A DNA stretch of 20,988 nt from JBMYYE01 sp049609065 (GCA_049609065.1 JBMYYE010000035.1:1-20988), one strand, 5' to 3'. Positions 6,882 to 14,757 are shown, counted from the stretch's first letter. Numbers and translations are program-made. Notes: generated from the letters alone by a model not told the origin.

Positions 6882-8135
6882 CTATAGTGGTTCAATCAAA
6901 ATTGCCCGAAAATCATTTACATTTGTTAATGTTGGACCCGTCACGATCTGATCATCAAGTGCGTCGAAGAACCCGTGACTATCATGCACCTCTAAGGCTT
7001 CAGCTGGGTCTATGCCGAGAGACCGCGCACGCCCAACCGTGGTCCCATCAGCAAAAGCGCCTGCGACCTCAGCGGCACCATCAACCCCGTCTGTGTCGCA
7101 TGCCAGCACCGAAATCCCAGCGCGCCCTTCAAGCGCAATGGCCATCGCCAACGTAAATTCCGCATTCGGACCACCAATCCCTGTGCCGCGGTGGGATACT
7201 GTGCATTCGCCACCTGACAGCAGCAAGGTAGGCTCACCCCCTGAATCCATCTTAGACTGCATCTTTAAGGCCATATTTGCCTGTATTAGAGCCACTTCTT
7301 TTGCCTCACCCTCAATGTCATCCCCAAGAATTTTCACGGCCCATCCCCAAGTGAGCGCCAGTTGTTTTGCCGCGCGCAAGGACTGCATCGAAGCGGCAAT
7401 AATTCGGTTTTCCACATGGGTGAATTCATCTTCGCAGGCCATTTCTGGGGCCGCCAAAACATCCACCGCAGAGCGCGGCAATTGCATATCATAGCGCGCT
7501 ACAATGCCACGCGCTTGCGCAGATGTGGTGTCATCCCTGACCGTTGGGCCAGAGGCAATATCTTGGGGATCATCCCCCGCCACATCCGAAATCATCAATG
7601 TGAGGACGCGGGCCGGCATGCATGCACGTGCCAAGCCCCCGCCTTTAATTTTCGATAGATGTTTACGCACAATATTCATATCGCCAATCGGCGCACCCGA
7701 TTGCAATAGGGCCTGATGCACTGCTTGCTTATCCGCAAAACTCATCCCGTCCGCAGGTAATGACAACAGCGCAGATCCCCCACCAGACATAAGCGCAACA
7801 ACAAAATCATCTTCGGATAAATCTGACACCATGTCCAAGATCCGCGCCGTTGCATTCAACCCAGCCTCATCCGGCACAGGATGCGCGGCCTCAACAATTT
7901 CAATACCACATGTCGGGCGCGCATACCCGTAGCGCGTAATCACCAGCCCCTCACAAGGGCCCCAATGTGCTTCCAAGGCTTCGGCCATGCGCGCCGATGC
8001 TTTCCCCGCGCCAATGATAACCACACGCCCCTTTGGTTTTTCAGGGAGGTTCGCGGGCACGCTTCGTATCGGATCAGCCGCATATACGGCGGCATCAAAA
8101 AGCATGCGAAGGTGATGTTTAGATATATCTGACAT
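6882..8135 (-). CDS. Glycerate 2-kinase, GckA/TtuD (MOFRL) family
   Basis: Phosphorylates D-glycerate to 2-phosphoglycerate, the step that returns glyoxylate-derived or serine-cycle carbon to central metabolism (417 aa, normal for the family). Motifs: GAGKASARMAEAL (residues 42-54), VEAAHPVPDE (81-90), LMSGGGSALL (115-124), then in the C-terminal MOFRL domain GIGGPNAEF, CDTDGVDGAAEVAGA and GPTLTNVNDF. I chose ATG 8135 (MSDISKHHLR); the longer frame begins at a TTG (8147) that lies inside a hairpin. No good Shine-Dalgarno precedes either start. The malyl-CoA lyase gene lies upstream on the same strand, 72 bp away, which supports a shared role in C2/C3 carbon metabolism. The hairpin between them may limit read-through. 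Confidence 0.92.
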   Translation of the reverse strand: MSDISKHHLRMLFDAAVYAADPIRSVPANLPEKPKGRVVIIGAGKASARMAEALEAHWGPCEGLVITRYGYARPTCGIEIVEAAHPVPDEAGLNATARILDMVSDLSEDDFVVALMSGGGSALLSLPADGMSFADKQAVHQALLQSGAPIGDMNIVRKHLSKIKGGGLARACMPARVLTLMISDVAGDDPQDIASGPTVRDDTTSAQARGIVARYDMQLPRSAVDVLAAPEMACEDEFTHVENRIIAASMQSLRAAKQLALTWGWAVKILGDDIEGEAKEVALIQANMALKMQSKMDSGGEPTLLLSGGECTVSHRGTGIGGPNAEFTLAMAIALEGRAGISVLACDTDGVDGAAEVAGAFADGTTVGRARSLGIDPAEALEVHDSHGFFDALDDQIVTGPTLTNVNDFRAILIEPL

Positions 8136-8173
8136 GAAAAAGCCCAAACCGATTTACATCAGCTTAGGCTTTT
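8136..8173 (-). terminator. Terminator-like hairpin abutting the glycerate kinase start codon
   Basis: On the - strand, AAAAGCCTAA (8173-8164) pairs with TTGGGCTTTT (8147-8138): ten pairs, one of them G-U, with a 16-nt loop. The descending arm ends in a T-run that finishes one C before the ATG at 8135. It could terminate the malyl-CoA lyase transcript, act as an attenuator for glycerate kinase, or fold over its translation start. The stem is AT-rich at the base and the loop is long, so strength is uncertain. Confidence 0.5.
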
Positions 8174-8207
8174 CCAATTTTTCAAACAACAAGAGTTGTG
8201 AACGGGT

Positions 8208-9170
8208 TTATGCGCCCGCTGCGATCATTTCTGATTGGCTTACGATCACTTCAGCTTGCTTGATGGATGCGATGTCCACAAGTCGACCTTTGTAAACGGT
8301 AGCGCCTTCGCCGTTGGCTTTGGCCGTTTCCATTGCCGCAAGGATTTCACGGGCTTCTGCGACTGCATCTTCGGATGGGGTAAATACATCATTGGCGAGC
8401 GCGATTTGTTTTGGATGGATGGCCCATTTGCCAACCATACCCAATGTGGCGGACCGTTTTGCCTGTGCGATATAGCCTTCGTCATCAGAAAAATCGCCAA
8501 ACGGACCGTCAACAGGCAGAACGCCGTGGGTACGGCACGCCGCAACAATCGCCGCTTGTGCCCAATGCCACGGATCGGACCAATGTTTTTCACCACCACG
8601 GAGCATATAATAGTTTTCTTGCGTGCCACCGATGCCCGTTGTTTGCATCCCCATGGAGGCTGCGAAATCTGCGGCGCCCAAGCTCATGGCTTGCATGCGT
8701 GGTGAAGACGCTGCGATTTCTTCGACATGAGCAATCCCCGCCGCAGATTCGATGATAACCTCAAAGCTCACTGGTTTTGTGCGCCCTTTGGCCGTTTCAA
8801 TCGCCGTCACCAAAGCATCCACCGCGTACACATCTGCCGCACAACCCACTTTCGGGATCATGATTTGATCGATGCGATCACCCGCTTGTTCCAAGAGATC
8901 CACAACATCGCGGTACCAATAGGGCGTATCCAAACCATTGATGCGTACGGACATATATTTGTTGCCCCAATCAATGGTGTTGAGGGCCTCAATGATATTT
9001 GCGCGGGCTGTATCTTTGTCTGATGGCGCCACCGAATCTTCGAGATCAAGGTTGATCACATCCGCAGCAGAGGCCGCCATTTTTGGGAAAAGCTTCGTGT
9101 TGGAGCCTGGTCCAAACAACTGACAACGGTTTGGGCGGGCGGGGGCTGTTGGCTGAAGGCGAAAGCTCAT
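8208..9170 (-). CDS. mcl1: L-malyl-CoA/beta-methylmalyl-CoA lyase (Mcl1 type)
   Basis: CitE-like, Mg2+-dependent lyase that cleaves malyl-CoA to acetyl-CoA and glyoxylate, and beta-methylmalyl-CoA to propionyl-CoA and glyoxylate. This is a step of the ethylmalonyl-CoA pathway in Rhodobacterales. The 320-aa protein closely matches Rhodobacter Mcl1 as I recall it: starts MSFRLQPTAPARPNRCQLFG; NLDLEDSVAP (40-49); R76 in SVRINGLD; catalytic/Mg2+ E141 in EVIIESAAG; D168 in SLGAADFAASMG; C-terminal GATVYKGRLVDIAS. Start 9170 is set by that match and by AAGGA upstream; the longer frame from TTG 9281 overlaps the infB terminator. A consensus -10 TATAAT lies at 9233-9228. Together with glycerate kinase it suggests glyoxylate/glycerate handling. 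Confidence 0.95.
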   Translation of the reverse strand: MSFRLQPTAPARPNRCQLFGPGSNTKLFPKMAASAADVINLDLEDSVAPSDKDTARANIIEALNTIDWGNKYMSVRINGLDTPYWYRDVVDLLEQAGDRIDQIMIPKVGCAADVYAVDALVTAIETAKGRTKPVSFEVIIESAAGIAHVEEIAASSPRMQAMSLGAADFAASMGMQTTGIGGTQENYYMLRGGEKHWSDPWHWAQAAIVAACRTHGVLPVDGPFGDFSDDEGYIAQAKRSATLGMVGKWAIHPKQIALANDVFTPSEDAVAEAREILAAMETAKANGEGATVYKGRLVDIASIKQAEVIVSQSEMIAAGA

Positions 9171-9192
9171 ACGATTATGTCCTTGTCTTGAA

Positions 9193-9207
9193 GGTAATGA
9201 AATTACC
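9193..9207. promoter_or_regulatory. GGTAAT/ATTACC palindrome in the mcl1 5' leader
   Basis: GGTAAT (9193-9198) and ATTACC (9202-9207) are perfect inverted arms around GAA, about 22 bp upstream of the mcl1 ATG and just downstream of the predicted transcription start. It could be an operator or a short leader hairpin. I cannot name a regulator. Confidence 0.3.
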
Positions 9208-9227
9208 AATGAAGTTAATGGATGGGT

Positions 9228-9233
9228 ATTATA
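9228..9233 (-). promoter_or_regulatory. Likely -10 element of the mcl1 promoter
   Basis: The - strand reads TATAAT, a perfect sigma-70 -10 box, about 58 bp before the mcl1 ATG. No good -35 sits 16-18 bp upstream (the best is a GGGCTT-like hexamer), so activator dependence is possible. It places the start of transcription near 9221, downstream of the infB terminator, so mcl1 is transcribed separately from infB. Confidence 0.45.
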
Positions 9234-9282
9234 TTGCGCACCCCATCGCAAGCCCTCTTTGCAGGTGCAGCAATTTTTCAAT

Positions 9283-9317
9283 AAAAAAGCCCCACAAGCA
9301 AAGCTTGCAGGGCTTTT
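9283..9317 (-). terminator. Intrinsic terminator of the rimP-nusA-ylxR-infB operon
   Basis: On the - strand, AAAAGCCCTGCAAG (9317-9304) pairs with CTTGTGGGGCTTTT (9298-9285) around CTTTG: 14 bp with two G-U pairs. The T-run continues to 9283. It starts 20 bp after the infB TAA and ends the operon, so rbfA, truB and rpsO are not cotranscribed here. Confidence 0.9.
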
Positions 9318-9337
9318 AATTCAATATGATGGCGACT

Positions 9338-11815
9338 TTAGTCGAGCTTACGTTCGATTTCTTCGCGTTCGAAAATCTCAATCACATCACCTTTGCGGAT
9401 GTCATCATAGGCTTCGAATGCCATACCGCATTCTTGACCTGATTGGACTTCTGCAACTTCGTCTTTGTGACGTTTGAGCGTTTTCAAGGTGCCTTCGTGA
9501 ATTACAACGTTGTCACGCAACAAGCGTACACCCGCAGAACGACGCGCCACACCTTCGGTGACGAGGCAACCCGCAACTTTACCAACATTAGAGACCTTAA
9601 AGACTTCTTTGATCTCTGCGTAACCGATGAAGTTCTCACGAATTTCAGCAGACAAGAGGCCAGACGCCGCCGCTTTCACATCATCAACGAGATCGTAGAT
9701 AACAGAGTAGTAGCGAATTTCGACGCCTTTTTGGTTGGCTGTGTTCCGCGCAGACGCGTTGGCACGGACGTTAAAGCCCATGACCGGCGCACCGGATGCT
9801 TCGGCCAAACCGATGTCAGATTCGGTAATCGCACCCACACCGTAGTGAAGAACACGTACGCGAACTTCGTCATTGCCGATTTTTTCCATCGCCTGAACGA
9901 TTGCTTCTGCAGAACCTTGAACATCTGCTTTAACGAGGATTGGCATTTCCGCCATGTTTTCGTTTTCTTTGGCTTGCGCCATAAGCTGTTCAAGTGTTGT
10001 TGCGGCACCCGCGGCTGCGCGTTTTTCTTTCGCAGCATGGGCACGGTATTCCGCGATTTCACGTGCTTGGGCTTCGGTTTCAACCACGTTCAAAACGTCA
10101 CCTGCTTCTGGTGTGCCGTTTAGGCCCAAGACCTCAACCGGAACAGAAGGGCCAGCTTCGTCAACGCGTTCACCTTTATCATCGATAAGCGCACGCACAC
10201 GGCCATATTGTTCACCCACAACAAAGATATCACCTTTGCGAAGTGTACCATTTTGCACAAGGACCGTAGCAACTGGACCGCGACCAACATCAAGCTGCGC
10301 CTCAATCACTGCGCCAGATGCGGCACGTTCAGGGTTTGCTTTCAGCTCAAGGATCTCAGCTTGAAGCGCGATTGATTCGAGCAATTGATCCAAGCCTTGG
10401 CCCGTATGAGCGGAGACTTCGACATCTTGCACATCACCAGACATGGCTTCTACGATCACTTCGTGCTGCAACAATTCCGCGCGCACTTTGTTGGCGTCAG
10501 CTGCAGGGCGATCCATTTTATTGATCGCAACGATCATAGGAACACCCGCTGCTTTGGCGTGGTTGATCGCTTCGATTGTTTGCGGCATGACGCTATCGTC
10601 ACCAGCAACCACCAAAATTACGATATCCGTAACCTGTGCACCACGTGCACGCATGGATGTAAACGCCGCGTGGCCCGGTGTATCGAGGAACGAAAGCACA
10701 GTGCCATCATCGGTTGTCACCTGATAGGCGCCGATATGCTGCGTGATGCCGCCGGCTTCGCCGGATACAACTTTGGCTTTACGGATTGCATCCAAAAGCG
10801 ATGTTTTACCGTGGTCAACGTGACCCATAACCGTGATCACCGGTGGGCGACCAACGAGGTCCTCGTCTTTGTCTTCAACGCTATCGATCACGTCTTCAAC
10901 ATCCGCATCAGAAACACGTACGATTTTATGGCCGAATTCTTCGATCACAAGTTCCGCCGTATCCGCATCAATGGATTGGTTCTGCGTGAGCATAAGGCCC
11001 ATTTTCATGAGTTCTTTCACAACGTCAGCAACGCGTTCCGCCATACGGTTCGCAAGCTCAGAAACAACGATTGCTTCTGGAACCTGAACCTCACGAACGA
11101 TCTTTTCACGCTCTTGGGTTTCACCCATTGCCTTTTGACGCATGCGCTCTTGCTTGCGCTTCATGGATGCCATGGAACGTTGCCGGCCATCACGACCAGA
11201 AAGCGCTTGGTTTAACGTCAACTTACCAGAACGGCGGCCATCATCACGGCCTTTGTTCTTAGCAGGGCGCACTTCGCGATCTTTTTTCGCAGGTGCCGCA
11301 GCTGGCGTTTTAAATGTTGTCGTACGTGCTGGCGCTTCTTTAGCGGCAGGGGCCTTCGCCGCCGCCTCTTTTTTCGCTGCAGCCGCTGCTACAGCTTCGG
11401 CTTTGCTGGCTTCTTCTGCTGCTTTCGCTTTCGCGCGCTCTTCACGTTCTTTTTCTTCACGAAGCTTGGCTTCTTGTGCCGCGCGACGTTCTTCGCGCTC
11501 TACGGCGCGGGCTTTTTCTTCGGCTTCGCGCTTTGCTGCATCTTCAACTTCGCGCGCCTTCATGGCCTGAAGCGCCTTCATACGGCGTTCCATTTCAGCA
11601 TCTGTGATGCCGGCCGGACGTTTCGACGGGGAACTGCCCGTTTTGGCGTTTGAGGCCGCAGGCTTTGTCGCACCAGGTTTTGGCACCACAACGCGTTTGC
11701 GTTTGGTTTCTACAACAACGCTTTTGGTGCGCCCGTGGCTAAAGCTTTGCTTTACATTGCCAGGACGTGCGCCGCCTTGGACGCCGAGTGTCTTTTTGCC
11801 GTCATTATCGCTCAT
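9338..11815 (-). CDS. infB: Translation initiation factor IF-2
   Basis: GTPase that places initiator fMet-tRNA on the 30S subunit and promotes 50S joining (825 aa). Layout: N-terminal conserved stretch (residues 1-50, Arg/Lys-rich), a long Ala/Lys/Glu-rich, probably helical linker (about 70-185), a second N-domain (about 250-320), then the G domain with G1 GHVDHGKT (331-338), G3 DTPGH (378-382) and G4 NKMD (432-435), followed by the beta-barrel domain II, domain III and the C-terminal fMet-tRNA-binding domain ending EREEIERKLD. Its ATG overlaps the ylxR stop (ATGA), so translation is likely coupled. It is last in the rimP-nusA-ylxR-infB operon and is followed by a strong terminator. Confidence 0.98.
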   Translation of the reverse strand: MSDNDGKKTLGVQGGARPGNVKQSFSHGRTKSVVVETKRKRVVVPKPGATKPAASNAKTGSSPSKRPAGITDAEMERRMKALQAMKAREVEDAAKREAEEKARAVEREERRAAQEAKLREEKEREERAKAKAAEEASKAEAVAAAAAKKEAAAKAPAAKEAPARTTTFKTPAAAPAKKDREVRPAKNKGRDDGRRSGKLTLNQALSGRDGRQRSMASMKRKQERMRQKAMGETQEREKIVREVQVPEAIVVSELANRMAERVADVVKELMKMGLMLTQNQSIDADTAELVIEEFGHKIVRVSDADVEDVIDSVEDKDEDLVGRPPVITVMGHVDHGKTSLLDAIRKAKVVSGEAGGITQHIGAYQVTTDDGTVLSFLDTPGHAAFTSMRARGAQVTDIVILVVAGDDSVMPQTIEAINHAKAAGVPMIVAINKMDRPAADANKVRAELLQHEVIVEAMSGDVQDVEVSAHTGQGLDQLLESIALQAEILELKANPERAASGAVIEAQLDVGRGPVATVLVQNGTLRKGDIFVVGEQYGRVRALIDDKGERVDEAGPSVPVEVLGLNGTPEAGDVLNVVETEAQAREIAEYRAHAAKEKRAAAGAATTLEQLMAQAKENENMAEMPILVKADVQGSAEAIVQAMEKIGNDEVRVRVLHYGVGAITESDIGLAEASGAPVMGFNVRANASARNTANQKGVEIRYYSVIYDLVDDVKAAASGLLSAEIRENFIGYAEIKEVFKVSNVGKVAGCLVTEGVARRSAGVRLLRDNVVIHEGTLKTLKRHKDEVAEVQSGQECGMAFEAYDDIRKGDVIEIFEREEIERKLD

Positions 11816-12447
11816 GAGGTCTTCGTACCTTTCAGGTGAGCATCCCCACCATTACTTTTGCGAATTCCGCCTAGTTTCACCGCATCCTCTACAACACGAT
11901 CGGTTAAACCACCAGCGGCAAGCGCTCCATGTATCACATTTTCTCGTCCAAATGCCAAACCCAATTCCTCTGCGCTTAGCATTCCGATATATTTATTTGG
12001 ATCCTGTGGCGCGCGGATTTTTGATTTCCCGCGCTCTGATCCATCGGAGGCTTGGAACAAGACGCTGGCCTGCTCCGTTGCCATCCAATTTTTTACCTTT
12101 TCATACCCTGTCACGGCTTTGCCTGCTTTGCGTGCAATGGAAATCAAATCCACAACCCGTCGCGCGAGAACCTTATCGACCATATCGATGAGATTCTCTG
12201 GCACTTTGACCGCTTGTTTTGCCCCTTTGGAAAAGCCCCCTTTGGTTGCTTTCGCCAACACATCAAGATCAGATGCCACATAAATACCGCGCCCAGGAAG
12301 TTTTCCTAAAACATCTGGCATAATCGTATCATCAGGTCCGACCACAAAGCGGATAAGACCCGCTTTGGGCTGTGTTTCACCCGTGACAACGCAGCGCCGT
12401 TCAGGCGCTTCACGTTTCATATGTCTTTCACGACCACCACGGGGCAT
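11812..12447 (-). CDS. YlxR (DUF448) RNA-binding protein fused to an L7Ae/L30e-like domain
   Basis: Putative nucleic-acid-binding protein (211 aa) encoded between nusA and infB, as in many bacteria. Residues about 13-85 are the YlxR/DUF448 domain (RRCVVTGETQPKAGLIRFVV, then LPGRGIYVASD). Residues about 92-195 resemble an L7Ae/L30e ribosomal-protein fold (VVDLISIARKAGKAVTGYEKVK, then a glycine-rich helix-strand pattern). In Firmicutes these two proteins are separate neighbouring genes (ylxR and ylxQ); as I recall, Alphaproteobacteria carry them fused. I use ATG 12447 (MPRGGRERHMKRE), with GGAG seven bases upstream, instead of the in-frame TTG at 12453. The stop overlaps the infB ATG. The exact role (RNA binding, RNase P or nucleoid functions proposed elsewhere) is unsettled. 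Confidence 0.92.
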   Translation of the reverse strand: MPRGGRERHMKREAPERRCVVTGETQPKAGLIRFVVGPDDTIMPDVLGKLPGRGIYVASDLDVLAKATKGGFSKGAKQAVKVPENLIDMVDKVLARRVVDLISIARKAGKAVTGYEKVKNWMATEQASVLFQASDGSERGKSKIRAPQDPNKYIGMLSAEELGLAFGRENVIHGALAAGGLTDRVVEDAVKLGGIRKSNGGDAHLKGTKTS

Positions 12448-12464
12448 GGGCAAACTCCTACAGG

Positions 12465-14090
12465 TTACTCTTCAGCTTCGGCTTCTGCTTCGGCCGCTGC
12501 TGCAGCTTCGGCTTCTGCTGCCGCTTGCAACTCAGCGGGGTCAACCCAGCCAAGCTGAACACGCGCCGTCATCACGAGGTCTTGCGCGGTCTCAAGGCTC
12601 ATGCCAAAGGGCTCAAGCACGCCATCATCTTTGATGCGCTGACCGTCAACAGACGTCCAACCACCCGCAAGTTCCCAATCCGCACATGTCGCGAAATCTT
12701 CGAGCGTTTTGACATCGTCATTCGCCAAAGCTTCGATCATTTGCGCTGTTAGGCCTTCGAAATTGATGAGGCTATCTTCCGCACCCAAAGCACGTGCATT
12801 TTCAATCGCTTTGGCCGCAGCCGCTTCGATATGTTCACGCGCACGCGTTTGAAGTTCGTTTGCTGTGCCTTCATCAACACCGTCAATCACGAGCAATTCG
12901 TCGATTTCAACATAGCCGACCTCTTCGAGGTTGGTGAAACCTTCAGACACGAGAAGCTGCGCAAAGAACTCATCCAAATCAAGCGTATCCATGAAGAGCT
13001 GTGTGCGTTCTGCAAACTCTTTTTGGCGGCGCTCAGATTCATCTGATTCCGTCATGATATCGATATCAAGGCCCGTCAATTGTGACGCAAGGCGCACGTT
13101 TTGACCGCGACGACCAATGGCCAAAGACAACTGTTCGTCAGGCACCACAACTTCGATGCGTTCTGCTTCGTCATCCAAAACAACTTTGGACACTTCCGCC
13201 GGCTGCAACGCATTCACGAGGAATGTTGGCTGATCTTCATTCCAAGGAATGATGTCGATCTTTTCGCCTTGAAGTTCATTCACAACGGCCTGAACACGAG
13301 AGCCGCGCATACCAACACACGCCCCCACAGGATCGATAGACCCGTCATTGGAAATCACAGCGATTTTCGCGCGGGATCCAGGATCACGGGCCACTGATTT
13401 AATCTCAATGATGCCTTCATAAATTTCAGGAACTTCCATTTTGAAAAGCTCCGCCATGAATTCAGGCGCCGTACGTGAAAGGAAAATTTGCGGACCGCGT
13501 GTTTCACGGCGCACATCTTTGATGAAGCAGCGCAAACGGTCGCCATTGCGATAGCTTTCGCGGCCGATTTTTTCATTGCGACGCAACACGGCTTCGCCAC
13601 CGCCAAGATCAACAACAACATTGCCGTATTCTTCGCGTTTCACTGTGCCGTTGATGATAGTACCTGCACGGTCTTTAAACTCTTCGTATTGACGATCACG
13701 TTCGGCTTCGCGCACGCGCTGCAAGATAACTTGCTTACCGGCTTGTGCTGCAATGCGACCCATTTCAACAGGTGGGATTTCTTCTTCGAAGATGTCGCCA
13801 ATTTCAGGGGTCTCAAGATACTGTTTTGCATCTTCTGGTGAAAACTCCGCTTGGTAGTTTTCGATTTCTTCCGCCGCAACCACGGTGCGACGACGTGTGA
13901 ATGTTGCACGACCCGTTTTGCGGTCGATATTCACGTGGATATCCATCTCAGAGCCGTAGCGAGACTTCGCAGCCCGTGCGAGTGATTCCTCAAGCGCCTG
14001 CACCACAAGATCGGGATCGATCATTTTTTCGCGGGCGACCGCTTGGGCTGTTTGCAAAAGCTCTAGCTGGTTTGCAGAAGTAATTGCCAT
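12465..14090 (-). CDS. nusA: Transcription termination/antitermination factor NusA
   Basis: RNA-polymerase-binding elongation factor that modulates pausing, intrinsic termination and antitermination (541 aa). Domains: N-terminal polymerase-binding domain (residues 1 to about 130), S1 domain (about 140-195, GTIINGTVKREEYGNVVVDLG), KH1 (GACVGMRGSRVQAVVNELQG), KH2 (LSLAIGRRGQNVRLASQL), and two C-terminal helix-hairpin-helix acidic repeats (one near EVGYVEIDELLVIDGVD). The last 25 or so residues are an Ala/Glu-only tail. I chose ATG 14090 (MAITSANQLELLQ), with GGAGGAG seven bases upstream; a GTG two codons earlier is in frame. The Shine-Dalgarno lies inside the GAG codons ending rimP, and two bases separate that stop from this start. 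Confidence 0.98.
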   Translation of the reverse strand: MAITSANQLELLQTAQAVAREKMIDPDLVVQALEESLARAAKSRYGSEMDIHVNIDRKTGRATFTRRRTVVAAEEIENYQAEFSPEDAKQYLETPEIGDIFEEEIPPVEMGRIAAQAGKQVILQRVREAERDRQYEEFKDRAGTIINGTVKREEYGNVVVDLGGGEAVLRRNEKIGRESYRNGDRLRCFIKDVRRETRGPQIFLSRTAPEFMAELFKMEVPEIYEGIIEIKSVARDPGSRAKIAVISNDGSIDPVGACVGMRGSRVQAVVNELQGEKIDIIPWNEDQPTFLVNALQPAEVSKVVLDDEAERIEVVVPDEQLSLAIGRRGQNVRLASQLTGLDIDIMTESDESERRQKEFAERTQLFMDTLDLDEFFAQLLVSEGFTNLEEVGYVEIDELLVIDGVDEGTANELQTRAREHIEAAAAKAIENARALGAEDSLINFEGLTAQMIEALANDDVKTLEDFATCADWELAGGWTSVDGQRIKDDGVLEPFGMSLETAQDLVMTARVQLGWVDPAELQAAAEAEAAAAAEAEAEAEE

Positions 14091-14092
14091 GT

Positions 14093-14668
14093 TCACTCCT
14101 CCTCGGAAGCGTCAGTTTCTTCGATCTCATCGAATTTGGTTTCATCAATAGCACCAGACGCTTTGCGCTGGCGTAACATTTCACGGATCAATTCATCCGT
14201 AAGAATGAGTTTAGCCTCAGAAATCCAATCGAATTTCAGGCCAATCGTTCCTTCGCTGATGGTGATCAAAATTTCATCACCCTCAACACCGCCAAGAGTC
14301 CCCTTGAAGCGTTTGCGACCGTCGATCATGTCAACGGTTTCAAGCTTTGCTTCGTAGCCTTCCCAGAGGTCAAAATCTTTCAACCGCGTCAACGGGCGAT
14401 CAATCCCAGGGGAGGAAACTTCAAGAGAGTAGTTCTCAACAATTGGATCTTCAACATCCAACACAGCACCGATTTCCGTTGAAATCCGCGCGCATTCATC
14501 GACTTCAATACCACCATCAGGGCGTTCCGCCATGACTTGCATTGTCCGGTTATCCTCTTTGCCCATAAGGCGGATCCGCACAAGCTCAAAGCCCATGCTT
14601 TCAATCACAGGCTGAACGATCTTCGCCAAGCGCTGATCCATCGTGGTCTTTGCAATAAGGTTCGCCAT
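14093..14668 (-). CDS. rimP: Ribosome maturation factor RimP
   Basis: Needed for 30S subunit assembly (191 aa). It has the N-terminal domain with PVIESMGFELVRIRLMG, the conserved ISTEIGAVLDVEDPI and YSLEVSSPGIDRPLT motifs, and a C-terminal SH3-like domain with FKGTLGGVEGDEILI. The C-terminus is acidic (EETDASEEE). I chose ATG 14668 (MANLIAKTTM) because AAGGA lies seven bases upstream. The frame stays open upstream through a terminator hairpin to a GTG at 14785, but no ribosome site supports those starts. It is first in the rimP-nusA-ylxR-infB operon, with a promoter and an intrinsic terminator in its leader. Confidence 0.95.
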   Translation of the reverse strand: MANLIAKTTMDQRLAKIVQPVIESMGFELVRIRLMGKEDNRTMQVMAERPDGGIEVDECARISTEIGAVLDVEDPIVENYSLEVSSPGIDRPLTRLKDFDLWEGYEAKLETVDMIDGRKRFKGTLGGVEGDEILITISEGTIGLKFDWISEAKLILTDELIREMLRQRKASGAIDETKFDEIEETDASEEE

Positions 14669-14695
14669 CGGGCTATCCTTCATACGAGTTAAAAC

Positions 14696-14720
14696 AAAAA
14701 AACGGGCCGTGCGGCCCGTT
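14696..14720 (-). terminator. Intrinsic terminator/attenuator in the rimP operon leader
   Basis: AACGGGCC (14701-14708) and GGCCCGTT (14713-14720) are perfectly complementary around a 4-base loop. On the - strand the stem runs straight into seven T residues (14702-14696), giving a textbook terminator. On + it is followed by GTTTTTT, so it may also work in reverse. It lies 27 bp before the rimP ATG and downstream of the predicted rimP promoter. It can stop read-through from the DUF2339 gene, but must also be passed by transcripts of the rimP operon. Confidence 0.88.
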
Positions 14721-14736
14721 GTTTTTTCCGGTGGAA

Positions 14737-14757
14737 ATTTAAGTTTGGACCTTAAAT
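14737..14757 (-). other. Leader hairpin upstream of the rimP attenuator
   Basis: ATTTAAG (14757-14751 on -) pairs with CTTAAAT (14743-14737) around the 7-nt loop GTCCAAA. It sits between the predicted promoter and the terminator. The GGTCC within it and a GCGGC at 14763-14759 could each pair with the terminator arm, so alternative leader folds are possible. This is inference from base complementarity only. Confidence 0.35.

Noticed and set aside
9171..9281. Longer mcl1 frame from TTG 9281 with Cys-rich residues.
   Set aside because: It overlaps the edge of the infB terminator and the mcl1 -10 box, and the Mcl1 family begins at MSFRLQ.
9443..11215. Long + strand open frames (up to 276 codons) opposite infB.
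   Set aside because: They are antisense shadows of a highly conserved gene, with His/Phe/Arg-rich compositions unlike real proteins and no ribosome sites or family motifs.
12465..12545. Imperfect GCTTCG/GCTTCT repeats resembling a microsatellite.
   Set aside because: They encode the Ala/Glu tail of NusA in frame and are ordinary low-complexity coding sequence.
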